Source of the DNA: Xanthobacter flavus
GTDB lineage: Bacteria; Pseudomonadota; Alphaproteobacteria; Rhizobiales; Xanthobacteraceae
Assembly: GCF_017875275.1 (NCBI RefSeq)
Contig: NZ_JAGGML010000001.1
Location: 4,795,001 to 4,859,000, forward strand
Reading direction: 5' to 3'
Length of the DNA: 64,000 nucleotides
Notes under the pieces: model-generated
The model's input: the letters and a program-made list of their open reading frames with translations, nothing else
Told to the model about the DNA's origin: nothing
Database searches by the model: none
Program-made: the position numbers and the translations under genes
Shown: one piece after another, positions 19,109 to 27,190 of the stretch
Layout of the letters: each line of letters starts with the position of its first letter
Numbering within the stretch: the stretch's first letter is position 1

Positions 19109-19185
19109 GGCCCCGTAGCTCAGCTGGATAGAGCAAGTGCCTTCTAAGCACTAGGTCGCAGGTTCGAGCCCTGCCGGGGTCGCCA
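19109..19185 (+). tRNA. tRNA-Arg (anticodon UCU)
   Basis: A 77-nt cloverleaf with encoded CCA. The acceptor stem is GGCCCCG / CGGGGTC (one G-U pair), the D-stem GCTC/GAGC and the anticodon stem AGTGC/GCACT. The loop CTTCTAA gives anticodon TCT (19143-19145), and the T-arm is GCAGG TTCGAGC CCTGC. It decodes AGA/AGG, rare codons in a genome this GC-rich. The DNA on its 3' side is lower in GC than its surroundings. Confidence 0.97.
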
Positions 19186-19377
19186 CATCTATCCTTTCTT
19201 CCATCCTTCCAGTGCGCGGAGACCGCGGCTCAGGCGGCGACCCCGGGCGGGATGGCGACCGCGCCGACGGGTACGCGGCTTCGCTCGCTATCAGGTCGCA
19301 CCCAGAACGTGATGAAAGCGTGGAATACCTCTGGCGAATGCCGGCCGCCCGGCTGCATTTGCCGGGCGGCACACAGG

Positions 19378-20175
19378 CTATTTTTTGGCGCTGGCGCCAG
19401 CGTTGTATTGGTAGTTGCCCTCAAGCTGGTCGAGAACGACGGTATTGGGTGGGTTGGAGTCGGCGTTGGCCGTCAGAACCATCTCATTGTCCAGCTTGCG
19501 TGATCTGAACTGCCATCCGGTCGGCAAGGTCAGGCGCTTGCTCAGGGTGGGCAGGTTTTCGATGGTGTTCTCGGGATCGGTCTTCAGGGAGAGGCTGAAC
19601 ATGGTGTAGACGGCGCCTTCGGGCGTGATCAACTCGTACACCGTTTCGCCCGCATTGAAGATCATGGCACTGGTACGTTTGGAGACCATTGGCCTGTAGG
19701 TCGGCAGCGATCCCGAAACGAACTTTTCCAGGCTCGGGACTTCGAAGACGCCGTCCAGGTTCAAGGGGATCCCGGCGATCACTCTCTGCTTACAGCCATC
19801 CCAGGACATCCCGGTTACGGTGTTCGCCACGAGACGCCGCGGGCCATTGAAGAAGACCCCGTCGCCCCCGAATTCCTTCTTCAGGGTGTCCGCATTGAGA
19901 GCACGGAAGCGCGCGTCCATCGCGTCGTTGGGCTCGGGAAGTGTGTTGCCGAGCGAGTTGAAATAGTTGCCGATCCCGCCGCCGTCGGGCTGGCGGAACA
20001 TGAACAGAATTTCGTAGAAGGCCTTGCCACGCCAGTTCTCAGCCTTAATCGGGCAGGGATCGGTCAGCTTGACCATCGGATTGGATTGCGCTTGTGCGGT
20101 AGAGGAGCAGCCGACCGCAGCGACCAGAGCTGCAGCAGCGAAGACGCCAGGCAACACGCCGTGAATGCGCTTCAT
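19378..20175 (-). CDS. Secreted protein of unknown function
   Basis: 265 residues from ATG 20175, with AAGGA six bases upstream. A signal peptide of about 30 residues ends at AQAQ; a Cys in AAVGCSS makes a lipoprotein alternative possible but not classical. The mature part has FYEILFMFRQPDGGG, a WDGCKQRV segment and a C-terminal LDQLEGNYQYNAG. No family recognised. Base composition sampled across it is about 58-62% GC, below its neighbours, and it follows a tRNA gene, so acquisition by transfer is possible. The frame extends upstream to 20328, but the signal peptide argues for 20175. Confidence 0.7.
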   Translation of the reverse strand: MKRIHGVLPGVFAAAALVAAVGCSSTAQAQSNPMVKLTDPCPIKAENWRGKAFYEILFMFRQPDGGGIGNYFNSLGNTLPEPNDAMDARFRALNADTLKKEFGGDGVFFNGPRRLVANTVTGMSWDGCKQRVIAGIPLNLDGVFEVPSLEKFVSGSLPTYRPMVSKRTSAMIFNAGETVYELITPEGAVYTMFSLSLKTDPENTIENLPTLSKRLTLPTGWQFRSRKLDNEMVLTANADSNPPNTVVLDQLEGNYQYNAGASAKK

Positions 20176-20767
20176 GATTGGTCCTTGCGGCGGTGCATTG
20201 GGGGGCGGGACTTCCAAGGGATGCGTGCCGAACTCGAACACTTCTGTCAAGTTCACACGCCACCCGTCCTCGGTGGTCTCACCCCTCCAGGACAGCCATC
20301 CCGTCAGCGATCCCTCGCTGCGGATCAATGCGCTCAGTGATCAGTTTCGCTTCAAACTGGTTCAAGCCTCGCTTCTCAAGCTGAACATCGACGGCGGTGA
20401 GCCGCAGTACACCGGCTCGCTGCTCAGCCCTACATCGACCGGCCCCACACCCGGTCGCCTTTCGAGGACGCCCGTCCCGCCGGCGCGCGGCCTTTTCGGA
20501 GAGCCGTGAACGGGGCCGGGCCGCAGCGGCGGGCCGGTTCGCTACCGTTGGTACCGCTGCGTTGCGCTGGGCACATCGGTGCCTTGCGTGTTGTGCAATG
20601 CAACAATTATTCTTCCCGGGCTACGCTCTTTCTGCCGCAGTGCAGCAAAGGGTCCGGGAGATGCAGACCGTTGTCGCTATCATGCTGATCGGGTCCGTGG
20701 TCATGGTCGCCATCGCCGCGCTGGACCAGCCCCACGGCTGATCCGCGCATCGGGGCGAAACGCGCGT
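20176..20767. other. 592-bp gap with only a doubtful mini-ORF
   Basis: No convincing gene. The best candidate is an ORF of 26 codons at 20661-20741 (+), encoding one hydrophobic helix (MQTVVAIMLIGSVVMVAIAA). GGGAG lies directly at its start, too close for a good ribosome site. Longer frames across the gap have atypical composition. The part near 20600 (caacaattatt) is locally AT-rich and could hold a promoter. Confidence in the mini-ORF is about 0.2. Confidence 0.4.
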
Positions 20768-21376
20768 CTACATGCGTTCGGCGATGGTGCCGTCCGCTGC
20801 ATGGAGCGCGCGCTCTGGCACCTTGGCGGCCGCGGCGCGCAGGCGGGGCAGAATGTCCTCGGCGCGGTCGGCCGTGAGCATCTCCACCGGCGTGTCCGAG
20901 CGGATAAAGCCGGCGCCGCGCATGTGATCCACCAGCGTCACGAATGGATCCCAGAAGCCGGCCGTGTTGAGGATCAGGATCGGCTTCTTGTGCCGGCCGA
21001 GCTGGGCCCAGGTGAGCTGCTCCACCAGTTCCTCCAGCGTGCCAACGCCGCCGGGCAGGGCCACGAAGGCGTCCGCCCGCTCGAACATCAGCCTTTTGCG
21101 CTCGTGCATGTCCTCCACGACGATCATCTCCGCCTCGTGGGCGAAGGCGCGCTCGCGGGTCATCAGGAAGCGCGGGATGATGCCGGTGACGGCGCCGCCG
21201 GCCAGCGCCACCGCGCTTGCCACCTCGCCCATCAGCCCGATGCCGCCGCCGCCATAGACGAGGCGCACGCCCTCGGCCGCAAGGATACGCCCGAAATTCC
21301 GGGCCTCTTCGGCAAACACCGGGTCGCTGCCGGTGGCGGAGCCGCAATACACACAGACACTGTCGATTCTGGCCAT
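20768..21376 (-). CDS. LOG-family protein, cytokinin riboside 5'-monophosphate phosphoribohydrolase type
   Basis: 202 residues, TIGR00730/LOG family with a Rossmann fold. Motifs are VCVYCGSATG at the N-terminus, LVYGGGGIGLMG, and the signature LPGGVGTLEELVEQ with a preceding ERKRLMFERAD. Family members hydrolyse nucleoside 5'-monophosphates, releasing a base; plant and some bacterial members activate cytokinins. Which nucleotide is used in vivo is unknown. It is a single gene, divergent from the arsR-like gene. Confidence 0.93.
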   Translation of the reverse strand: MARIDSVCVYCGSATGSDPVFAEEARNFGRILAAEGVRLVYGGGGIGLMGEVASAVALAGGAVTGIIPRFLMTRERAFAHEAEMIVVEDMHERKRLMFERADAFVALPGGVGTLEELVEQLTWAQLGRHKKPILILNTAGFWDPFVTLVDHMRGAGFIRSDTPVEMLTADRAEDILPRLRAAAAKVPERALHAADGTIAERM

Positions 21377-21486
21377 GCGCGCACTTTACCAAACTTGGCG
21401 GCCGGTAGGGCAGGCCGCCCAAGCGCGAATAGTGCGCACGCGCGACGACCCCATGACGCGGGCGGGGCAACAAGCTTGTTGGATGG

Positions 21487-21514
21487 TCGTTCATCGTCTA
21501 TCGTCGATGAACGA
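21487..21514. promoter_or_regulatory. Candidate ArsR-type operator overlapping the regulator's start codon
   Basis: A perfect 10-bp inverted repeat (TCGTTCATCG / CGATGAACGA) with an 8-nt spacer. The last base of the right arm is the A of the ATG at 21514. There is no Shine-Dalgarno before that ATG, so the transcript may be leaderless. A dimeric ArsR repressor bound here would block its own gene and the downstream exporter. Confidence 0.6.
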
Positions 21515-21891
21515 TGAATGTGCCGACCTTCCCAAGCCCAGACCCGGCCGTTGCCGATGAAGCCGGCGCCGCAAGGGCCGATCTCGCGGCGAAGCTGCGC
21601 GCGCTGGCCCACCCGGCGCGGCTCGCCATGCTGGACACGCTGGCCGGGCAGGAGCGGTGCGTGTGCGGCGAGATCGTACGCGCGCTGCCCCTTGCGCAGT
21701 CCACCGTCTCGCAACATCTGAAGGTTCTCCTCGATGCCGGGCTGATCCGCAGCCGTACCGAGGGGCAGCGGTCCAGCTACTGCCTTGATCGGGCAGCGCT
21801 TGATGCGCTGGCTGAAGAGATCGACGCGCTGTTCAAGGCGCTCCGCCGTCCGTCAGGGTGCTGCACGCCCGGCGCTTCGGACCAAAGTTAG
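21514..21891 (+). CDS. ArsR/SmtB-family transcriptional regulator
   Basis: 125 residues, winged helix. LAHPARLAMLDTLAG is followed by CVCGEIV, the ArsR-type metal-binding ELCVC-like motif in alpha-3. The recognition helix AQSTVSQHLKVLLDAGLI and the beta-wing come next, and the C-terminus has a further Cys pair (SGCCTPG) that could add metal ligands. It probably represses itself and the ABC exporter six bases downstream, releasing DNA when metal or metalloid ions bind. The start at 21514 lies inside the operator palindrome. Confidence 0.9.
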   Translation: MNVPTFPSPDPAVADEAGAARADLAAKLRALAHPARLAMLDTLAGQERCVCGEIVRALPLAQSTVSQHLKVLLDAGLIRSRTEGQRSSYCLDRAALDALAEEIDALFKALRRPSGCCTPGASDQS

Positions 21892-21897
21892 GCCATC

Positions 21898-23853
21898 ATG
21901 TCAAAGACCCAGAAGCCCGCAGCCCGGCGGGCCGCCGTCTCCTCCGACGCCATGTTTTCCACCCTGCGCAGCCTCTGGCCCTATCTGTGGCCGGCCGACA
22001 GGGCGGACTTGCGCGCGCGCGTCGTCGTCACCTTTGTCCTGCTCTTCGCCTCCAAGGGCGCCACCATGGCGGTGCCCTTCCTGTTCAAATGGGCGACGGA
22101 CGCGCTGACCGCCGAAGTCGCCGCCGGCAAGGCCGCGACGCCGGATGTCGGCTTCTGGGCGCTCGTCATCGGCGCGCCGGTGGCGCTGACGCTGGCCTAT
22201 GGGCTTGGGCGCATTCTCATGGCGGGCGTGACCCAGCTGCGAGACGGCCTGTTCGCCAAGGTGGCGCTCAATGCCGTGCGGCGCCTCGCCATGCAGACAT
22301 TCGAGCACATGCACGCCTTGTCTCTGCGCTTCCATCTGGAGCGCAAGACGGGCGGGCTGACGCGTGTGCTCGAGCGGGCGCGCTCCGGCATCGAGACCAT
22401 CGTGCGCATGCTGGCGCTGCAGCTGGCGCCGACCCTCGTCGAGCTGGTGATGGTGCTGGGCGTGCTGTTCTTCGCCTTCGACTGGCGTTATGCGGCCGTC
22501 GTGGCGGCAACCGTGGTGCTCTATTCCCTCTTCACCTATGTCGCCAGTGAGTGGCGCCTCGCCATCCGCAAGGAGATGAACGAGAGCGACACCGACGCCA
22601 ACACCAAGGCCATCGACAGCCTGCTCAACTACGAGACGGTGAAGTATTTCGGCGCAGAGCGCTGGGAGACGGCCCGCTACGACCGCTCCATGGCGCGCTA
22701 CGAGAAGGCGACGGTGAACACCTACACCTCGCTGGCGTGGCTGAACGCCGGGCAGGCGCTCATCTTTTCCATCGGCCTCGCGGCGGTGATGGTGATGTGC
22801 GTGCTGGACATCCGGGCCGGGCGGCAGACGGTGGGCTCGTTCGTCATGGTCAACGCCATGATGATCCAGTTCTACATCCCCTTGAATTTCCTCGGCTTCA
22901 TCTATCGCGAGATCAAGCAGGCCATCGTCGACATCGAGGCCATGTTCGCCGTGCTGCAGGTGGCGCCGGAAGTCACCGATCGGCCGGGCGCGCCGGACCT
23001 CGTGGTCTCGGGCGGCACGGTGCGGTTCGAGGACGTGCGCTTCTCCTATGACGAGGGCCGGGAAATCCTGAAGGGCATCTCCTTTGAGGTGCCGGCGGGG
23101 CGCACCGTGGCCATCGTCGGGCCTTCGGGGGCGGGCAAGTCCACCCTGTCGCGCCTGCTGTTCCGCTTCTATGACGTCTCCGGCGGCCGCATCACCATCG
23201 ACGGGCAGGATCTTAGGGACATTTCGCAGGAGAGCCTGCGCGCCGCGATCGGCATGGTCCCGCAGGATACCGTGCTGTTCAACGACACCATCGCCTACAA
23301 CATCCGCTACGGCCGCCCGGCGGCGTCGGAGGCCGAGGTGGAGGAGGCGGCGCGCCTCGCTCGCATCGACGGCTTCATTCGCGCCACGCCCAAGGGCTTC
23401 AAGACCGAGGTGGGCGAGCGCGGGTTGAAGCTTTCCGGCGGCGAGAAGCAGCGCGTGGCCATCGCTCGCACGCTGCTCAAGGCCCCGCCGATCCTGGTGC
23501 TGGACGAGGCGACCTCGGCGCTGGACAGCCATACCGAGAAGGAAATCCAGGACGCGCTCGACCGCGTGTCCGAGGGGCGCACCACGCTGGTCATTGCCCA
23601 CCGGCTCTCCACCGTGGTGAGCGCGGACGAGATCCTTGTCCTCGCCGACGGCAAGGTCGCCGAGCGCGGCTGCCATGCGGAGCTGCTCGCGAAGGGCGGG
23701 CTTTATGCCGCCCTCTGGAACCGCCAGCGGGAGGCGGAGGATGCCGCCGCGGCCCTCGCCCGCGCGCAGGCCGAGGAGGCGCTGGAGATTGTGCCGGCGC
23801 GCCACCCGGACGAGGAAGGCATGGACGAGGAGCGGGTGAGCGCGGTGGGCTGA
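21898..23853 (+). CDS. ATM1/HMT1-type ABC transporter, fused permease and ATPase
   Basis: 651 residues, a half-transporter. Six membrane helices (about 40-330) match the ABCB7/ATM1 group (SKGATMAVPFLFKWATDALT, then DSLLNYETVKYFGAE, a group hallmark). The ATPase domain has Walker A GPSGAGKST (about 408-416), signature LSGGEKQR (about 512) and Walker B ILVLDEATSALD (about 532). Bacterial ATM1 proteins export glutathione-linked metals or persulfides and confer metal tolerance. Being translationally close to an ArsR regulator supports a metal-detoxification role rather than housekeeping Fe-S export; both are possible. Confidence 0.93.
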   Translation: MSKTQKPAARRAAVSSDAMFSTLRSLWPYLWPADRADLRARVVVTFVLLFASKGATMAVPFLFKWATDALTAEVAAGKAATPDVGFWALVIGAPVALTLAYGLGRILMAGVTQLRDGLFAKVALNAVRRLAMQTFEHMHALSLRFHLERKTGGLTRVLERARSGIETIVRMLALQLAPTLVELVMVLGVLFFAFDWRYAAVVAATVVLYSLFTYVASEWRLAIRKEMNESDTDANTKAIDSLLNYETVKYFGAERWETARYDRSMARYEKATVNTYTSLAWLNAGQALIFSIGLAAVMVMCVLDIRAGRQTVGSFVMVNAMMIQFYIPLNFLGFIYREIKQAIVDIEAMFAVLQVAPEVTDRPGAPDLVVSGGTVRFEDVRFSYDEGREILKGISFEVPAGRTVAIVGPSGAGKSTLSRLLFRFYDVSGGRITIDGQDLRDISQESLRAAIGMVPQDTVLFNDTIAYNIRYGRPAASEAEVEEAARLARIDGFIRATPKGFKTEVGERGLKLSGGEKQRVAIARTLLKAPPILVLDEATSALDSHTEKEIQDALDRVSEGRTTLVIAHRLSTVVSADEILVLADGKVAERGCHAELLAKGGLYAALWNRQREAEDAAAALARAQAEEALEIVPARHPDEEGMDEERVSAVG

Positions 23854-23871
23854 GCCGCCCCTCCCGCGCGC

Positions 23872-24309
23872 TCAGCGCTGCTGATTGAACGCCCAGAGCA
23901 CGCCGAACGGATCACGCACCTGCGCGTAGCGGGCGCCCCAGAACATGTCCTCCGGCGGCATCACCGGCGTCGCGCCGGCCTCCACCGCGCGGGAGAAGGC
24001 GGCGTCCGTGTCGGTCACATGGAGGGACAGGTTGAAGCCGCCGATCTTCTCCACCGGGCCGGAGCAATATTCCGGATAGGGATCGGCGAGCATCACCGAC
24101 GACCCGTTGATGTAGAGGTGGACGTGCATCGTCCGCCCGCTCTCGTCCGGCGGCATGGCGAAGGCAAGCTCGGCGCCGAGGGCTTTCTGGTAGAAATCGA
24201 CGGCCTTCATGGCGCCTTCCACCGTGACATAGGCCGTGACGCCGCCCTTCACCGGCGGCATGGCGGCGGGATCGATGGACGGCATGGTGGTCTCGGCGGT
24301 GTCGGACAT
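23872..24309 (-). CDS. VOC-family (glyoxalase/PhnB-like) protein
   Basis: 145 residues from ATG 24309. It has the beta-alpha-beta-beta-beta fold pattern of the vicinal-oxygen-chelate superfamily (VTAYVTVEGAMKAVDFYQKALGAE, then FNLSLHVTDTDAAF, and FWGARYAQVRDPFGVLWAFNQ). This is the PhnB-like subgroup often found with YCII proteins and ECF sigma factors. The substrate is unknown. It lies 83 bp downstream of the sigma factor gene on the same strand and is probably part of its regulon. Confidence 0.9.
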   Translation of the reverse strand: MSDTAETTMPSIDPAAMPPVKGGVTAYVTVEGAMKAVDFYQKALGAELAFAMPPDESGRTMHVHLYINGSSVMLADPYPEYCSGPVEKIGGFNLSLHVTDTDAAFSRAVEAGATPVMPPEDMFWGARYAQVRDPFGVLWAFNQQR

Positions 24310-24392
24310 GCGTTCTTCCTCCGGCGCCGGATCGCGCCTGTTGTGATGACGGGCGGGCGGTGCCGCTCCCGACAGCCAGCCCGCATTTTTTC

Positions 24393-25646
24393 TCAGGCCC
24401 GTGACTGGATGAGGTCGAGCTGCGCGCGGATATGCTCCGCCTCGGCCGGAGTATTGGCGAGCGCGATGGCCCGGTCGAACGCAATGCGCGCCTCCTGATG
24501 CCGGCCAAGCTCCAGCAGGAACGCTCCGCGCGCGCCGAAGAAGTGGAAATAGCCGGAGAGCTGAGGCGTCAGCGGCTCGATCATGGCGAGCGCCGCCTCG
24601 GCGCCCTTCACCTTGCTGACCGCGACGGCGCGATTGAGAGTAATCACCGGCGATGGCTGGAGGAATTCGAGCGCCGCATAGAGCGCGTCGATCTGCATCC
24701 AGTCGGTCTCCTCCGGCGTGCGGGCGCGGGCGTGAAGGCCGGCCACCGCCGCCTGAATCTGGTAGGCGCCGGGCCGACGGTGGCGCATGGCCTTGTCGAT
24801 GAGCGCCAGCCCCTCGGCGATGCGCTCGCGGTCCCATTTCGAGCGATCCTGCCTGTCGAGCAGGATGGCCCGGCCGTCCCCATCGAAGCGGGCGGTGGCG
24901 CGGGCGTGCTGGAGCAGCATCAGGGCCACGAGCCCCATGATCTCCGGCTCGGTGGGAAACAGGCGCAGCAGCAGCCGGCCGAGGCGGATGGCATCGTCGC
25001 ACAAGCCCGCGCGGCTCGGCTCGCCGCCGGCGGAATAGCCTTCGTTGAAGACGAGATAGACCATGGCCGCCACCGTCCCCAGCCGCTCGGCCCGCTCCAC
25101 CGGCCCGGGGGCCTCGAACGGCACGTCGGCGCGGGCGATGCGACCCTTGGCGCGGGTGATGCGTTGTTCCATGGCCGCCTCGCTGACGAGGAAGGCGCGG
25201 GCGATCTCCTTCACCGTGAGGCCGGAGACGATGCGCAGGGCAAGCGCGATCTGCTGCGTTGCCGGCAGCTCCGGGTGGCAGCAGATGAAGAGCAGGCGCA
25301 GCACGTCGTCACGATAGTGGGAATTGTCCAGCCGCTCGGCCAGCGGCGCCTCGGCGTCGTCGAGGTCGGAGAGTTGGTCGTCGGGGGGGAGGGGATCGTG
25401 CCGCGCCCGCTTGCGCACCCCGTCGAGGGCGGCGTTGCGGCCGACGAGGATGAGCCAGGCGGCAGGATCGCGCGGCGGGCCGTTCACCGGCCACGCCCTC
25501 AGGGCCCGCAGGCAGGCTTCCTGGAACGCCTCCTCGGCGGTGTCGAGATCGCGGAAATAGCGCAGCAGCGCCGCCACCGCCTGCGGCCGGGCGGCGGTGA
25601 GGGTGCCGCTGATCCAGTCCGGATCGGTCAGGGCGGGCGTGGTCAT
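24393..25646 (-). CDS. ECF RNA polymerase sigma factor with TPR-like C-terminal extension (ECF42 type)
   Basis: 417 residues. Region sigma-2 (about 20-85; FRDLDTAEEAFQEACLRAL), sigma-4 (about 115-175; GLTVKEIARAFLVSEAAMEQRITRAK), then a long helical extension (about 200-417) with a DUF6596/TPR-like pattern (VYLVFNEGYSA). This architecture together with an adjacent YCII/DGPF gene is the hallmark of the ECF42 group, which has no classical anti-sigma factor; the C-terminal extension is thought to regulate activity. The ATG overlaps the stop of the YCII gene (ATGA), so the two are co-translated. Confidence 0.93.
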   Translation of the reverse strand: MTTPALTDPDWISGTLTAARPQAVAALLRYFRDLDTAEEAFQEACLRALRAWPVNGPPRDPAAWLILVGRNAALDGVRKRARHDPLPPDDQLSDLDDAEAPLAERLDNSHYRDDVLRLLFICCHPELPATQQIALALRIVSGLTVKEIARAFLVSEAAMEQRITRAKGRIARADVPFEAPGPVERAERLGTVAAMVYLVFNEGYSAGGEPSRAGLCDDAIRLGRLLLRLFPTEPEIMGLVALMLLQHARATARFDGDGRAILLDRQDRSKWDRERIAEGLALIDKAMRHRRPGAYQIQAAVAGLHARARTPEETDWMQIDALYAALEFLQPSPVITLNRAVAVSKVKGAEAALAMIEPLTPQLSGYFHFFGARGAFLLELGRHQEARIAFDRAIALANTPAEAEHIRAQLDLIQSRA

Positions 25647-26032
25647 GTGCCGGTCTTCCGGTCCGCGGTGCGCTGGTCGGGGAAGAACATGCCCACGGGG
25701 CGGATCTCGTAGGCGCCGCCGGGATTGGCGGCGGCGAGGTCCCTGGCGATGGCCAGCGCCCCGTCAAGGTCGTCGGCGTCCACCAGGTAGAAGCCGAGCA
25801 ATTGCTCCTTCGTCTCCGCGAACGGGCCGTCGATGACGAGGGGCGGTTCCTGCGTCTTGCGCAGGGTGGTGGCGGCGGTGGTGGGCAGCAGCCGCAGCGA
25901 TGCGCCCATCTTGCCGGCCTTGACGAGCCGTTCCTGCACCACCGCGAGCTTCGCCATCACGGCGTCGTCCTGCTCCTGGCTCCAGGAGCACACGACGTCT
26001 TCTTCATGGTAACAAAGGATGGCGTACATCAT
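25643..26032 (-). CDS. YCII-related (DGPF-domain) protein
   Basis: 129 residues. The ferredoxin-like YCII fold has the signature VIDGPFAETKEQLLGFYLVDADD and the C-terminal IRPVGMF. Family members are small dimeric proteins, some with weak hydrolase or lyase activity, and are the usual partner encoded next to ECF42 sigma factors. It is the first gene of the YCII-sigma-VOC operon. The start is ATG ATG; either can serve. Confidence 0.93.
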   Translation of the reverse strand: MMYAILCYHEEDVVCSWSQEQDDAVMAKLAVVQERLVKAGKMGASLRLLPTTAATTLRKTQEPPLVIDGPFAETKEQLLGFYLVDADDLDGALAIARDLAAANPGGAYEIRPVGMFFPDQRTADRKTGT

Positions 26033-26173
26033 GGGCGGGGCTCCGTTGGGTCACGACGAGGACGCGCGAGTATGACCACGCCCGACAGGCCGGGGCAAAA
26101 TCTGCGAGGGGACAGGCGGGAGCGCTGCGCAGGCGCGCTTGACGGCGCCCATGCCCGCTTATAGGCCGGAGAC

Positions 26174-27187
26174 ATGACGTCGCGCGCCTTCATCGCCGGT
26201 TGTGCCGGCCCGAACCTCTCGGCCACCGAGCGCAGCTTCTTCCGGGATGCGGAGCCCTGGGGGTTCATCCTGTTCGCCCGGAACATCGCGGACCCCGATC
26301 AGGTCCGCGCGCTGGTCGCCGACCTGCGCGAGGCGGTGGGCTGGACCGCGCCGGTGCTCATCGATCAGGAAGGCGGCCGGGTGCAGCGCCTGCGCCCGCC
26401 GCACTGGACCGACGATCCGCCCGCCGAGGCGTTCGGCAACCTCTACCTGTCCGATCCCATCGCGGCGCTGGAAGCGGTGCGGCTGAATTCGCGGGCCATC
26501 GCGGCGGACCTCTACGCCCTCGGCATCGATGTCGATTGCCTGCCCTGCGCGGATCTGCGCCACCCCGATGGCCACGGCATCATCGGCAACCGCGCCTACG
26601 GCACCGAGCCCGTGGCGGTGGCGGCGCTGGCGCGGGCGGCGGCGGTGGGGCTGATGGAAGGCGGCGTGCTGCCCGTCCTCAAGCACATCCCCGGCCATGG
26701 CCGCGCGCCGGTGGACAGCCACGAGAAGCTGCCTGTCGTCACCGCGACGCGCGGCGAGCTGGAGGGCATGGATTTCGCGGCCTTCCGCGACCTTTCCGAT
26801 CTGCCCCTCGGCATGACCGCCCACGTGGTCTATTCCGACATCGACCCCGACCGCCCCGCCACTACCTCGCCGGTGGTGCTCGCCGAGGTGGTGCGCGGCT
26901 CCATCGGCTTCGATGGCCTGCTGATGAGCGACGACCTCTCCATGGGCGCGCTCGCCGGCACCATGGAGACCCGTGGCCGCGATGCGCTGGCGGCGGGCTG
27001 CGACATGCTCCTCCACTGCAACGGCAAGATGGAGGAGATGGAGAAGGTGGCCGCGTCCGCGCCCGTCCTCACCGGCGAGGCCTATGCGCGCGCCGCCAAG
27101 GCCCTGTCACTGCGCGTGGTGCCTGACCCGGTGGATGCGCGGGAGCTGCGGGCGGCGGTCGCGGCCCAGCTCAAGACGGTGGGCTGA
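26174..27187 (+). CDS. nagZ: Beta-N-acetylhexosaminidase NagZ
   Basis: 337 residues, GH3. It removes N-acetylglucosamine from anhydro-muropeptides during cytoplasmic peptidoglycan recycling. Motifs are WGFILFARN, VLIDQEGGRVQRL, the family signature KHIPGHG followed by DSHEKLP (from Lys170), and SDDLSM near residues 252-257 containing the catalytic Asp. Length matches NagZ. The start has a typical short N-terminus with no signal peptide. The scpA start follows three bases after its stop, so nagZ heads the nagZ-scpA-scpB unit. Confidence 0.95.
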   Translation: MTSRAFIAGCAGPNLSATERSFFRDAEPWGFILFARNIADPDQVRALVADLREAVGWTAPVLIDQEGGRVQRLRPPHWTDDPPAEAFGNLYLSDPIAALEAVRLNSRAIAADLYALGIDVDCLPCADLRHPDGHGIIGNRAYGTEPVAVAALARAAAVGLMEGGVLPVLKHIPGHGRAPVDSHEKLPVVTATRGELEGMDFAAFRDLSDLPLGMTAHVVYSDIDPDRPATTSPVVLAEVVRGSIGFDGLLMSDDLSMGALAGTMETRGRDALAAGCDMLLHCNGKMEEMEKVAASAPVLTGEAYARAAKALSLRVVPDPVDARELRAAVAAQLKTVG

Positions 27188-27190
27188 CCC

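Noticed and set aside
19151-19372. Minus-strand ORF starting in tRNA-Arg
   Set aside because: Its end (GLEPAT) is the usual translation of a tRNA T-arm read backwards; not a gene.
21901-23805. Minus-strand frame of 634 codons opposite the ATM1-like gene
   Set aside because: Shadow of a complete ABC transporter; no recognisable features.
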